This document shows, in pieces, positions 25,450 through 37,215 of a stretch of 64,000 nt of DNA. Source of the stretch: Eucommia ulmoides (lineage: Eukaryota > Streptophyta > Magnoliopsida > Garryales > Eucommiaceae); NCBI GenBank assembly GCA_016647705.1, contig CM028338.1:24625077-24689076 (forward strand). Reading direction: 5' to 3'. The position numbers and the translations under genes are program-made. How positions within the stretch are numbered: the first letter of the stretch is position 1; every line of letters starts with the position of its first letter. A model generated the notes under the pieces. That model saw only the letters and a program-made list of their open reading frames with translations, had not been told where the DNA came from and made no database searches.

Positions 25450-26640
25450 TGGATTGCCACATAAAATAATTATTTTTAGGTACCACTATTACAGTTATAA
25501 CTTATTATAATATTTTTATAACCTTATTTAATATCAGTTACGATATATAATTTTTGTTGTAATTTAAAATTATGAGTACAACTAATGAAAAAACATTTTA
25601 AAAAGTGTAAAAAAAAATTATTTATTTTTATATTTAATATTAGTCTTCTTTTGTGGATGATTTCAGGAATATTAATTCTACGAAAAAGTAAATTTAGTTT
25701 AAAACTACTCACACATATGGAAGTACCTACCGCCTCTATATTGAAGAGACCACTCAAACAAATCTTTATACCATGATTGTAAACACGCGAATTTGAATTG
25801 GAAAAAAAAAAAAAAAAAAAAATAGAAACAGGTAAAATAAAACTAAAAGAAAATGGAGTTTCTTTTACACTAAAAGAAAGCTTTCAATAATAGAAAACTA
25901 AAAGAAAACTTTTAATAATAGAAAAAAATAAAATCACAATTTGCAATAACTTTAATAGAGCTTCTTTTACACTAAAAGAAAACTTTTAATAATAGAAAAA
26001 AATAAAAGCACAATTTGCAATAACTTAAAATATATATATATATATATATAGAATATAATTTTTTTTTACTTTATATTTTAAAAAATCGATAGACTAGAGT
26101 AGTTTTCACTTTTTTTCAACTATGTAAATTTTTTTTTTTTTCTTTTTGGGAAAAATTAAAAGATTATTCATAAAGATAACAATAACGTTGTGGTTGGCAT
26201 AGGAAATTCGAGACGAGATTGAAATAATCATAAGAATAGTTATTTCATCCTTATATTTGGTACATGAGATTATATCTCATTCTCATTATTAAGAATTCTC
26301 TAATTTCACAAAAAATAAGATTAATCAATATCAAGATAAACTTGATATTAGTTATTTCCAATTTCAAAGAATTAGATTTTAATCATTTATTGGCAAAAAA
26401 AGACAGCCAAAAGCTAACCAAATATTTGAATGGAATTTTATCATTTGATATCACTCCAATACTACATATAAATTTTTTTGTTACCAGATATAAAAATAGT
26501 AATGACTATTTCATTATATTACCATACTAATTTCTTCTATTGACATGTTAACTCTACAACTTAAAAAAGCACTTTTTTGTCAAATAAATTTTTTTATTTT
26601 TAAAAATACTTAAAGCAAACATTATCAAATGGTGCCTAAA
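25450..26640. other. AT-rich spacer with a small tandem duplication
   Basis: No gene is visible. A roughly 100-base unit containing TTCTTTTACACTAAAAGAAA and CACAATTTGCAATAACTT is tandemly repeated at about 25857-26025. Short A, T and (AT)n runs are common. The spacer separates the transposon block from the 3' side of the ferredoxin gene. Confidence 0.6.
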
Positions 26641-26778
26641 ATTCAGCAGAAACGTTTCCGGAGAAATAAGACAGATAAAAAGCAACAAAAAGCAACAATA
26701 AAACTTGATTGCAAGACCTCAAACCCTACTACTAAACCCTACCCATCAACTCGGAAGCATAAGCAAAAGACACTCGGC

Positions 26779-27237
26779 TCAGTAGAGTTCAGATTCCTGG
26801 TGAGTGTGGATAACGCAATCTGAGGTGGGGTACGAGATGCAAGTCAACACGTAGCCCTCTTTCATTTGGTTTTCATCAAGAAACGATCCGTCAGACTGAT
26901 CAACATTCCCCGACGCCAATTTTCCAGCACAGGTGGAGCACGCCCCGGCCCTGCAAGAATACGGAAGCTCGATTCCGGCATTCTCGGCAGAGTCCAGAAT
27001 GTATGCATCGTCCGGGGCTTCAAACTCGCACTCCCCTTCAGGAGTAATAAGCTTGATCTTGTACGCAGCCATGGCTGATACTCTGAAACGGGGGGCAGAT
27101 TTCAAGCCCAACTTCTTGTCAGTAACAATGCTCTTGAACGATCCAAAAGAGGACTGGCTCTTGTTAACGGCAGCTGTGCTCCGGCTCAAAGGTGCACTTC
27201 TGATCATGCATGAGGTGGACAGCCTCACCGTCGACAT
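26779..27237 (-). CDS. Plastid [2Fe-2S] ferredoxin precursor, root/non-photosynthetic type
   Basis: An intact 152-residue frame without introns. Residues 1 to about 56 are rich in Ser, Thr and basic residues with almost no acids, as in a chloroplast/plastid transit peptide. The mature part (about 57-152, near 96 residues) is a plant-type ferredoxin. The four iron-sulfur ligands are Cys95, Cys100, Cys103 and Cys133, in the exact C-x4-C-x2-C-x29-C spacing, within [14 protein letters not shown] and GYVLTC. The end [13 protein letters not shown] resembles the Arabidopsis Fd3 (root-type) group more than leaf types, by memory of the family. The protein carries one electron in the plastid stroma between photosystem I or FNR and acceptors such as nitrite reductase, sulfite reductase or Fd-GOGAT. 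The start is the only Met that gives a full transit peptide. This is the one clearly intact gene in the window. Confidence 0.95.
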   Translation of the reverse strand: MSTVRLSTSCMIRSAPLSRSTAAVNKSQSSFGSFKSIVTDKKLGLKSAPRFRVSAMAAYKIKLITPEGECEFEAPDDAYILDSAENAGIELPYSCRAGACSTCAGKLASGNVDQSDGSFLDENQMKEGYVLTCISYPTSDCVIHTHQESELY

Positions 27238-28830
27238 GATTATCTAACATGGATACAATAACAATGCCAAAAAAGTCCAAAAATGGCCTTAGCTTTCAAA
27301 AACTCATTCTAACTAACAACAATACAAGGGTAAAGGGCTCGAAAGGATATCTCCATAAGAAATATTTATCAGCCTAATGCTCATCCAAGTGATCAAAACC
27401 ATTTTAAAACTTAAAGTCCACTAATTTACCATCAAATATTGATGAAAAAGGTAAAGAGAATTTATAAAGCATGCTACATATTGCTGACTAGACAATTAAA
27501 TTTCATGTCCAAAACACAAATGGTTTTTTACTAAATAATATGAATAGGCTGAGGCCCTCTTCTGATCCATTTTAAAGACAAAAGTAAACCAAATTTTGGG
27601 AAAATTATATTTTTGGTCCTTAAAGTATGGGGTGCATGTCTATGTAGACCCTGGAATTTGTCAAATTACACATTTGATAGCTCAAGTTCTACAGTTGTTT
27701 CAATCCTGCAAAATTGAAAACGCTATTAATGATTTTGGACGAAAAATAAGTTGTGCTCAGCACATGACCTTTTAGTGGCCATATTTTCGTTATTTCATCA
27801 CTACATTAAATCTAATCCCCTAAACTTTCTCTAACAACTATTCAGATTTTTCTCTCTCGTTCTTCAGACGAATTGTCGTTAGCAGAAAGTTAGGAAAAAA
27901 AACGTCTTAGACTTAGTGGATTGATGAAATGACAAAAATATCTCAATTAGAGATGAAATGACAAAAAAATCTCAAATAGAAGGTCCACAACCAATTAGTT
28001 TTTCGACCGAAATGATGTAAAGTATTTTCAATTATGTGAGATTGAAACAAATGTGAAATTTGAGAGACCAAATGTGCAATTTAGTAAACTTCAGGACCGG
28101 TCCACATAGACACTCACCCTATACTCAAGGGACCAAAAATATAATTTTCCCAAAATTTTGAGAACCATGGTGGAAAGAGCAAGGACGTCACACAGAAGCA
28201 TGCCAGCGATGGCATCACCGCTACATATCAAAAAGCAAAAGAATCAACACTAGTAAAGAAAAAGAAGAGAAAAGACTTCCACAACCAAAGCACTTTGTCT
28301 GTCGTCTGGTGCAGAAACAGGTTTAGCCTTTTGATTTGAAACTTCGCCAATTAGGTTTGTAAAACTGATATGCATCTAATCTAATCCATTGAGAAATCAT
28401 TGTTTAAGCTAAACCCTTCAAACAGAGTTAATTTAATGTTAATTTTACCAATCGAGAGCTCAAAAACACGAAAGTCCTATCAGATCAACAAATACCTAGC
28501 TGACCCCCAAAAAAAAAAAATCACCTGAAGAATCCTATATGAAATGGAACAAAGGTTGATGAAATATTCAAACCACCGACGGTAAATCACCCTACCAAAA
28601 GCATATAACTAAAACAAACAGATTAAATCCATGATAGATTAGGGAAAGACGATTCATATAAAGAGATAGAATAGATTCGAGGGAAAGATCCGCGTTTTCC
28701 TTACAGAGAGCTTAGGCGGTGACTTGATCTATGGAGTTCTGAGGAGCCTGCTTGCTTACCAGAACGACAAAGCGGAGAGGCCGAGGGAGAGGGAGATCAA
28801 ATGGAAACGGATCCTCCTCAATTTTAAATG
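27238..28830 (-). other. Ferredoxin 5' UTR with a predicted 1.5-kb leader intron
   Basis: Just upstream of the ATG the minus strand reads TTGTATCCATGTTAG|ATAATC-ATG, a good 3' splice site. At 28760/28759 it reads GTCGTTCTG|GTAAGC, a good 5' splice site. A leader intron of about 1516 bases (28759 to 27244) is therefore likely, with a short first exon ending at 28760. Leader introns are common in plant housekeeping and plastid-protein genes. The intron carries the MITE at 27591-28158. This is inference from splice-site consensus; no transcript is available. Confidence 0.55.
27591..28158. mobile_element. MITE with 29-bp perfect terminal inverted repeats
   Basis: Bases 27591-27619 are the exact reverse complement of 28130-28158; the core reads GGGAAAATTATATTTTTGG on the left. 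The outermost AAATTTT on each side is itself palindromic and may be the target duplication rather than part of the repeat. The 0.57-kb interior has no frame. It lies inside the predicted ferredoxin leader intron. Confidence 0.8.
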
Positions 28831-28849
28831 GGAAAAATGGTGGAAGGCA

Positions 28850-28856
28850 TTTTATA
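28850..28856 (-). promoter_or_regulatory. Putative TATA box of the ferredoxin gene
   Basis: The minus strand reads CTCTATAAAATGCC here, a strong plant TATA box. It lies about 90 bases before the predicted first 5' splice site, which leaves a first exon of about 60 bases if transcription starts some 30 bases downstream. Confidence 0.5.
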
Positions 28857-29018
28857 GAGTTGGTGACGGCTTTTGGCCTCAATTGATAGCCGAGAGGCAC
28901 GAGACATTTTTTTTTTCGCCTGGTGGGGAACGAGACTTCTACTACAAGTGTCCAAGGTGCAGAAGAAAACCCACTTTGATTTAGTCTACCGCCCGCCCCT
29001 GGCTTTCGTTTTCTTTAC

Positions 29019-29255
29019 GGTTAATTACACCTTATCACCTTATAGTTAGTTTGTTTTGCACTTTGGGCTCCAGTAATATTTTCATTACCAATTCGTTCCA
29101 TGTAATGTAGTTAAACTTTGTTGTATTTTATCCCGGGATGTATGCCAATTATAGGGAGCAAAGTGCTAACCACAAAAGACAAAGTGGTGATGCGAATAAC
29201 ACATATGACAAAGTACGAAATAGTCCAACCATAGAAGGTTAAAGTGTAATTAACC
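29019..29255. mobile_element. Short MITE-like element
   Basis: It begins GGTTAATTACACCTTATC and ends AAAGTGTAATTAACC. The ends are inverted repeats, perfect for about 12 bases and recognisable for about 50. The termini belong to the same family as the longer elements at 29856-33983 and 24475-25105. A diverged right half recurs at about 34536-34710. Confidence 0.6.
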
Positions 29256-29855
29256 CTTTTCTTTATTTCACAAAAGTCCGGAGAATCACATGAATACCAA
29301 CTATCTCTATTATAATATTTTTCATTTATGGCTTGTAGGACTAAACATACACTAACAATTGAACGGTAGACCCGGAAATTTTATAGAGTGGGGGTGTTTA
29401 ATAAATAATTTAAGATAAAACATTATTAAAAAAATAAGTTAATAGACATAAGAAATCCAAGTGTGTATGTATAGATTAATTTTAAAAAATTACTATGAAA
29501 TAAACATTAAACAATAATGAAAAAAGATAATTTTATCATTTTTGTACTTTCACAAATTTTGATCGACTTAATTTATATTGCCCTCATTTTCTTGGAACTG
29601 TTAATCATACAATTTCTTTTTTCGTCCACTAATTAAACTAAATATAAAACAAATAAAATCTAAATAATAAAAATTTGGGCCAAGATTCGGGCCCCACCTG
29701 AGTCCTACATTGGTCTAGCGCCATAAGTATCTGTTGTATAAAACATGATTGACATAAGAGTTCTAAATATTTCTTAGTCTCTAATGTCTTAGGAGACAGA
29801 ACGGTCTAGATCAAATTGAAACATAACATAAATATATATTGGGTATTTATATTTA
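29106..29855 (+). repeat. Tandem duplication, copy 1, left part
   Basis: It aligns along its length to 34536-35300. Shared blocks include GAATACCAACTATCTCTATT, TTAATAGACATAAGAAAT, ACAAATTTTGATC and CATACAATTTCTTTTTTC. Copy 1 continues after the inserted element at 33984. It is non-coding. Confidence 0.75.
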
Positions 29856-30524
29856 GGGTTAATTATACTTTACCACCTGTAATTTGGACAATTTGAACTT
29901 ACTTCCCTGCAGTTTGGATGTCATTACTTACCTCCCTGTGGTTGTGGACTAAAGTTCAATAGATAGATTTCTCGTTCACTCTAATGGTCAATAGACAAAA
30001 ATCAACCAAAATTCGTTACATAGTGTTAAATTACATTTATACCCTTAAAACATATCATTAAGGATTATTTTTGTTGATCCTAAGATTTTGATGGACAATT
30101 AAATATTGATGTTTTTTTGTGAAACTAATGATTTTATTAAGTGTTTCAATTTATTAGTTCCAGTGATGAAATGATCATGAAAATATTGTGATAATGCTAA
30201 AGATGATGACAAAGATGATGAAAGATTAAGAGTTTGAAGAAATTGAAAAATTTAAAAAAAACAACTCAGGTTAAATTTTAACTCTTAATGTATCCCGGTT
30301 AGGATCACACGCGACACAAAATATTTTTCAAAATTATGTGTGTTTTTATAGGATCCTAATTAATTAAATTATTTGCTCCTATGTGTAATTAAAAAAGAAA
30401 TAAATATAATTGATTAAAATTGAATTTAAGATTTTAGTGGAGTTAACCGAGAAAAGAAATCAGTTAAAAGGGCAAAAACGTTGAAGAAATTGAATGAAAA
30501 TGAATTAAGGAGATGTGTTCCAGC

Positions 30525-30800
30525 AATGGTCGGTTGACAGGTAAGTCGACTTGTGGTTATAAGGAAAACTTTCTGGATCATTTGGTCGACAGGTAAGTCG
30601 ACTTATGGAACTCTCTAAATTGTCCGGTTGACAGGTAAGTCGACATGTGCTTAGAAGATGAACTCTCTGGATCTTCCAGTTGACAGGTAGGTCGACTTGT
30701 GAAAGTCTCTGGATTGTCCTGTCGACTGATGGCGAAGCAATTTTTTCTTAGGCTACGTCCTGAATTGGGCGGTCGACTGATGGGTGTTGGCCAATCAATC
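30525..30800 (+). repeat. GTCGAC-type repeat array in the solo LTR
   Basis: Four to five units of about 60 bases contain CGGTTGACAGGTAAGTCGACTT or close variants, e.g. near 30530, 30590, 30630 and 30680, followed by GTCGACTGATGG twice (near 30720 and 30772). Each unit pairs TCGAC or TTGAC with GTCGAC, making short palindromes. Palindromic motif arrays in the U3 part of LTRs are a known mark of Sireviruses. Confidence 0.7.
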
Positions 30801-32207
30801 GATGGTCAGTTTTAGGATTTGTGGAATTTCGGGATTTATTCAAATACTAGTCGTTTTATGGTTAGGATATGAGAGATATCTTAGGGATCTAAACTTAATT
30901 GAGATATGAACTATCTATTCTATTATCCCTATAAATTTGGTCTATTTAATTAAATATTATTTTAATTAAAGTGCTTTAATACTTTCTATTTTGATGAATT
31001 TCGATTTAAAAATGTTTAAGAACCAAAATGAGATTTTCCAAGAATATTTTTAAATGAAAAATATCTATTTTGAACATATATGATGTATGTGGTCTTGGAG
31101 TGTTATTTAATGACATAGTATTTGAAAAGTAGCCGTTATAAAATATCTTTGAAATCCTTATATTTAAACTTGTGAATTTTGAGTTTAATTATTGTTATTT
31201 TGGTGGAGAATATTTTGGGCCAAAGATATGAGAGAGATTTAAGAGATTTTATTTTTACCTTACTATTTAGTCCGTATACTTAAATATAATTCTTTCTATA
31301 TTTTCATTGATTAAGATCAAATTATTTTGAGGACTAAATTAAGAGATTTAGAAGTTATATTGTTGGTTAAATATAGCTGTTATAAATCTATATGATATAT
31401 GAGGTCCATATGTGTCATTTATTGACATAACATTTGAAAATTAGCCGTTGGAAGTCTAGTTTGAGAGCAGAGACCTGCGGATTTCACATAAGATACACAC
31501 AATATCAAGAACTATTCAGTTCCTAAGTTTTTCTAAGAGTCATCATTTTGATATTATTTTAAGAGATCAATTGGGAGATTGATTATTGAGAAGTTCTTGA
31601 GTTAAAGCACTATTTGAGTTAGCGTCACCGATCTAAGCTGTCTTGTAATACTACGTGTAATTTGTTTGGTATTTTTCTGGTGAGATCATTCCAAATTTAT
31701 TCTTTAATTAAGTATTTGATTATTATTACTTGTTTGGTGAATTGATCTTTTTGAGAAATTATTTTTGAACTTTACAAGCATAAAAATCTTTTAAAAATGA
31801 TTTGTGTATTAATCTGATTTTGTGTTTAATTATGCTACTCGCATTCTTTATTATAATCAGATTTTGTTTCCTCATTTTATTTCTATCACTAGTATCGGGA
31901 CATTAATTGAGTATTAATTAATCTGAGGTGATAGAAGTTTCGAGTGAAAAGAACTTATTAATTTTTGTAATTGGTGAATTGTGTGCAGATTAAAAATTAT
32001 TGGGAATATCTAATCAGGAGTAACTTTGGGTTTCAATCTTTTCCTGTAAAGATATTGAGATTTGATCTTTGCCTAGAGTACAAAAATGTTAGATTACTAT
32101 TTTCCCTTGGAAAAGAGCTTAGGTGTGATTCTTCCTTATTAGAATCAATTGTGAGTGAATTTTAAAAATTCCATCATTGTTTGAAAAAATGATACTTTGA
32201 GTGATTT

Positions 32208-32400
32208 TGAGGTTTGATTCTTAGTCTAAGGTATACAAGAATTAGGTTTGATCCTTAACCTATAAAAGGATTAGGTTAATCTTTAACCTGTAAAAAGATA
32301 AGGTTATTCTTGAGCCTGGGAAAAAGAAGAGGTTATTCATGAGTTTGGGAAAAAGAATTTGTAAAGATTGATTCTAAGCCTGTGAAAAGAATCATTGTAT
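32208..32400 (+). repeat. Tandem hairpin modules near the LTR 3' end
   Basis: Five modules of about 28-33 bases each form a small hairpin round a similar loop. Stems are ATCCTT/AAGGAT, ATCTTT/AAAGAT, TTCTT/AAGAA and GATTCT/AGAATC; the loops resemble AACCTGTAA or AGCCTGTGAA. Similar modules occur near 6905-7040, 46800-47060 and, on minus, 58420-58850. Confidence 0.65.
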
Positions 32401-33983
32401 AAAGGTTTGGTTCCTACCTGTTTAAATGAATCTTAGTGATTAGTGTGTGCGAATCTTCATGGGGCTCGGAGGATTGGATTAGCCAAAAGTAGCTTGGTGA
32501 ACCAGGATATATCGTGGTGTGCTGCTCTATTTACTTTACTTATATATTATTGTTTGGTATGCACATTGTTAATAACACATATTCGCTGCTATAAAGATAA
32601 TAATTAATTTTAAGATAAAATTGATTGTTTGAATTTTGAAGTGTTATTATCTGATAATTTTTAATACTATTCAATTCACCCCCTCTTAGGTAGCTCAGTG
32701 GGTCAACAATTTTTATATATTAAAAAATTTAAGTGACTATTGTATATTTTTTGTTTCACCTTTTTCCACTATTGTATATTTTTCTTTTTCAACTTCGTCA
32801 CCTCTCTATTTCTGGTGATCGAACTCTCTCTCTCTCTCTCTCTTTCTCTCTCCGGCGAGGCTTTTCCCAGAGAACCACCATGCGACCACCACCACTCCCC
32901 ATCACAAACAAAAAAACAAAACATCAATTTCTCACTCCTAACTATTCGAAAGTGGAGCATAGTTAAGGTTTCACGGCTGGTCATTCAAAACTTTGCCGTC
33001 ACTGCCTTCTTAAAGATTTGTCGTCGTTCCATTCTGCACTGTTGGTGCCTTCTTCAAGCTTCACGGTCGCTTCGTTCTGCACCGTTGCTTATGTCTTCAA
33101 GTTCCGCCTTCATGATACGTTCTGTGCTGACGTTCCATTTGAGTGAAATTGAGATCAAGATTGGATCTAATCGGCTGTTCCTCTATTGTTCAGATCTGAA
33201 GTGGATGTTCAGACCTAGGTGGTGATTTTTTGAGCACCTGTTCTTCGTAGTGCCGTTGCACTATCTCATGAATCTTCTCTAGCTTGTCTCATCCTCGCTT
33301 TTTCCTTCTACGACAATTTGAAGCGAATTGGAGGTGGATTCCGAGCTGTTGCGATTTGGAGTTCATTAAAGAATTAGGGGTAATCGTTTGACAAACTAGC
33401 GGTGGAGTGAGAAATTAATGTTTTTTGGAGTCAGAAATTTGGGGTTAATCGAAATTGGTGGTGGTGGTGTTGGTTGTTTCGGCTGTGAAAGAAGATAGTG
33501 GTGGTAGTCGGTTGTATCGACGATGACGATGGTGGCCGTGTGTCAGAAAATTCAGGAGAACGGGGGAACCGGGTTGGGGTGGGGAAGACAAAATTCATCA
33601 ATTTACGTAATAGTTTAGTGTTTGAATAATAGAAATAAGAACAAATGCAATATAGCTCATGTTTTCTCTCTCTCTAAAATCAGGGTGGCTGGCAAGGTTG
33701 ACGGTGGCCGGCGTAGGGTGGTGGACTACTTGGGGAAGAAAATGATGAAGAAAAAAAAAATTACCCTTAAAATTTAGATGATACTTTTAATTGATCCATT
33801 GAATTAGTTTTAGTAAAACGACAAAATTACCCTTAATTTCTAAGTAAAATGATAAATTTACTCTTAATTATAATCGTTACACTTTAGTTCACAATCACAG
33901 GAGGGGTAAGTGGTGACGTTTAGATCATAAAGGGATAAAGTACAAATCATTCAAATCACAGGAAAATAAAGTATAATTAACCC

Positions 33984-34535
33984 TTATATATATATATATA
34001 TATATATGAAAGTTTATATATATATATATGAAAGTTTATGCAAATTATGGACATTAATTTACAAAAATTATAAAAATAATATATGGATACTAAACTTAAA
34101 ATAATATTGAAACATTAAATTTACATAAATTACATTAAATAAATAATATAAAAGTGTAAATATATATAAACACTAATTAGCATTAAATTATAATATCTCT
34201 ATCTCTGTCACTTTTCTATAAGAATTGGATATAAGTAAAAAGTGAGAAAAATAGGGAGATTTTAGTTGTAAGAACTTAAATTCTCATAATTAACATTAAA
34301 TTAGAATTCATTTCTCTCTCTCTCTCTGTGTACGTGTTAGGTTTAATTATAAATTATAAAAATAATATATGAAAATTTTGCTAAAATTATGAATATTAAC
34401 TTTACAAAAATTATAGAAATAATATATGCATATTAAAGTTAGTAATAATGGTGATTTTTCGTTAGTGCTTCTACTTTTCTATTTTCACTCCCAATAAACT
34501 AGGATGTGATGAGATGACAATTTTGTTTCATTCTG
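33984..34535 (+). repeat. Tandem duplication, copy 1, right part
   Basis: It starts with (TA)n runs (to about 34028), then aligns with 35455-35975: GGACATTAATTTACA, GAAACATTAAAT, AAACACTAATTAGCATTAAA, a CT-repeat and AAAGTTAGTAATAATGGTGA. Together with 29106-29855 it makes the first unit, split by the MULE-like element. Confidence 0.7.
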
Positions 34536-35975
34536 TAATTAGACTTTGTTTCACTTTATCCATGGATATAGGCCTAATTACAGGGGACAAAGTGTTAATA
34601 AAAAGGATAAAGTACAACAAAAATCTAATCAAAGGGGGCAAAGTGGTGACGCAAATAACACAGATAATAAAGTACAAAACAGTCCAACCATAGGAGTATA
34701 AAGTGTAATTAACCCTTTCTTTATTTCATAATAGTCTAGAGAATTACATGAATACCAACTATCTCTATTATAATATTTTCATTTATGGTTTGTAGGTCTA
34801 AGCATACACTAATAATTGAACGGTAAACCCACAAATTTTACAAAAGTAGGGGTGTTTAATAAATAATTAAAATAAAAAAATTATTAAAAAATAAGTTAAT
34901 AGACATAAGAAATGCAAGTGTGTATGAATAGATTAATTTTAAAAACTTACTATGAAATGACCAATAAATAATAATAAATTAAGATAATTTTATCAATTTT
35001 TGTACTTTAACAAATTTTGATCAACTTAATTTATATTGCACTCAACTGTTTTGGAACTATTAATCATACAATTTCTTTTTTCTTGCACTAATTAAACTAT
35101 ATATAAAACAAATAAAATCTAGATAATAAAAATTTGGGCCAGCATCATGGCCCACCTAGTCCTACATTGGTATAGTTTCATGAATATTTATTATACAAAA
35201 CATGACCAACATAAGAACTCTAAATATTACTCAGTCATCTGATATCTGAGGACACAAAGAACGATTCAAATCAAATTAAAACATAAAATAAATATAAATT
35301 GTGTATTTATATTTAACCTTATATATCTTATAGTTAATTGAAAAAAAATATATAATTTTTTGTATAATCGAGGAGAGAGTATGTTTTTTTCTATATATAT
35401 ATATATATAAATTTTTGACTGCATATTTGAAGGACTATTTATAGAAAAAAATAAATTATAAATAATATATGGAAGTTTATGCAAATCATGGACATTAATT
35501 TACAGAAATTGTAAAAATAATATATGGATAGTTAACTTAAAATAATTTTGAAACATTAAATCTACATAAATTACATTAAAGAAATACTATTAAAGACTAA
35601 ATATATGTAAACACTAATTAGCATTAAATTATAATCTTCCTATCTCTTCACTTTCTATAAGAGTTGGATATAAGCAAAAAGTGAGAGAAATAGGGAGATT
35701 TTAATTGAAAGAACTTCTTAAATTTCCCTAATTAACATTAAATTAGAATTCTCCTCTCTCTCTCTCTCTCTCTCTCTGTACGTGTCGGGTTTAATCATAA
35801 ATTATAGAAATAATATATGAAAAATATGCTAAAATTGTGGAGATTAACATTACAAAAATTATAGAAATAATATATGTATATTAAAGTTAGTAATAATGGT
35901 GACTTTTCGTTAGTGTTTCTACTTTTTAGCTTCCACTCACAATAAATTGGGTGTGACGGCATAAAATTTTTATTT
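34536..35975 (+). repeat. Tandem duplication, copy 2
   Basis: This is the uninterrupted second unit of about 1.44 kb. It begins within MITE-like sequence (ATTAGACTTTGTTTCACTTT) and ends near ACGGCATAAAATTTTTATTT. It allows an approximate empty-site comparison for the element inserted in copy 1: here TATTTATATTTA is followed by ACCTTATATATC. It is non-coding. Confidence 0.7.
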
Positions 35976-35989
35976 CATTCTAGGAACAT

Positions 35990-36145
35990 AAACACATTTG
36001 GTAATGACCATTATTCTAAAATTATTTCCTTTAATTTATTAGAACAAAAACAGATAAACACATTTGGTAGTGACCATTATTCTAAAATTGTTTCCTTAAT
36101 TTATGAGCACAAAAATAGAGAAACACGTTTGGTTGCAACATTTGT
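35990..36145 (+). repeat. 66-bp tandem repeat, about 2.3 copies
   Basis: The unit AAACACATTTGGTAGTGACC..ATTATTCTAAAATT..TTTCCTT..AATTTAT occurs twice in full and once in part. Nothing coding is associated with it. Confidence 0.7.
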
Positions 36146-36601
36146 TTTTTTTCTTCAAAGTATAACAATAAATACACATATTTCCTAACTAACATTTTCT
36201 TGCCCAACAATTGTTCGTCCTTTTTCTTTGAATGTGTGACAATAAATACCAAATTACAACAAATTCCAAAAAATTAAATTGAGTTACAACATTAATTAAA
36301 AATAAATATCTAAAATACTGACATATTGAATATTAAACATTGTATATATTCCACAATAGATGTTCAATTTGATTTTTTCTACTTTAATACAACAACGAGT
36401 ACAATAAAAAGAAATGTAAGTAACAAAATAAGAACCAATATCATGTTACATCCATACAAAAAAAAAAAATTAAAATTCTTGTCCACTTCAACTATGAAGA
36501 AACCACCCGAGGAATTTTCTTGTCAAATTTGTCCTCCCATGTAAAGCAACTTTGATGTTGTTGATTAGTTGGACGCCTGAAAAATAGACAAAAATAGACG
36601 A

Positions 36602-36639
<38 letters not shown>

Positions 36640-37215
36640 GGTGTGTGTGTGTTTTTGTGTTTAAAAGATGCATTTATGACTATGAAATTTCATTGTTTCT
36701 ATAAAAACATGGCACAATAGTAAATCAACTTACATAAAAACAGTTTATTCTCTTTTCTTTTAATGAACTATCCAAACACAATAGAGAGTCATTCTCTGTT
36801 ATTCTTTCTCCTCTCTTCTTTTCTCTCAATCCAATGCGGTGTTAAAAAACAAGTAAACTTATTAGGCTCGTTTGGTTGTCCTCCAATTTGCAAACTATAC
36901 CATTTTTAAGTTAGTCAATTTACGAACCGTTGTATTTTGATGTTTTGTCCGTAAAACGCACACAAAAGTTAGATAGCTAATCATTTCATGTTTCAATTTA
37001 ACTGCTATTTCCTCATGGTTTTGAAGCAATACAGTAACTTTGATAACTTCGAAGTCATAAGGAAATAGATGATTTAAACAACCAAACATATCCTTATAAA
37101 ATGAAAAACAAAGGAATAATTCAGGATAAAAGACAATGCAAATGAGAAATAGCCAAGCTGATAAAAGCTTGAACTCCAAAATCTACAACAACAAGCAGAG
37201 TTTGATTATTCTTTT
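36146..37215. other. Gene-free AT-rich spacer
   Basis: I see no gene. It contains an (AT)n run at 36604-36636 and several homopolymer runs. The frame at 36895-37179 on minus has no recognisable features and ends just before the Copia LTR. Confidence 0.5.

Larger units (their letters stand above)
30073..32708 (+). repeat. Solo LTR, Sirevirus-type Copia
   Basis: It begins TGTTGATCCTAAGATTTTG and ends ..GTGGGTCAACA, 2636 bases. It is flanked on both sides by ATTTT (30068-30072 and 32709-32713), a perfect 5-bp target duplication. No primer-binding site or internal region follows, so it is a solo LTR left by LTR-LTR recombination. Related LTRs are at 45339-47328 and, on minus, 58149-60570. It carries a palindrome array near 30530-30790 and hairpin modules near 32208-32400. 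Frames within it are not genes. Confidence 0.85.
29856..33983. mobile_element. Long-TIR MULE-like non-autonomous element
   Basis: The ends are inverted repeats of about 105 bases at roughly three-quarters identity by eye. Left is 29856-29962 (GGGTTAATTATACTTTACC...). Right is about 33878-33983 (...AAAGTATAATTAACCC). The flanking nine bases are TTATATTTA on the left (29847-29855) and TTATATATA on the right (33984-33992), eight of nine matching, which fits Mutator-type insertion. The AT-rich context weakens this evidence. There is no transposase. The interior outside the nested solo LTR (32714-33760) is CT-rich and GC-rich, like a captured 5' UTR or gene piece, so a Pack-MULE origin is possible. 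Confidence 0.6.

Noticed and set aside
28712-28984. Frames on both strands upstream of ferredoxin
   Set aside because: They overlap the predicted promoter and first exon; the GTAAGC splice site and TATA box explain the conserved-looking bases better.
31971-32165. 64-codon frame inside the solo LTR
   Set aside because: LTR sequence; not kept in the other LTR copies.
32733-33225. Overlapping frames of 77 and 161 codons that look gene-like
   Set aside because: They start in a CT microsatellite inside the MULE-like element and show no known domain; kept only as a possible captured fragment.
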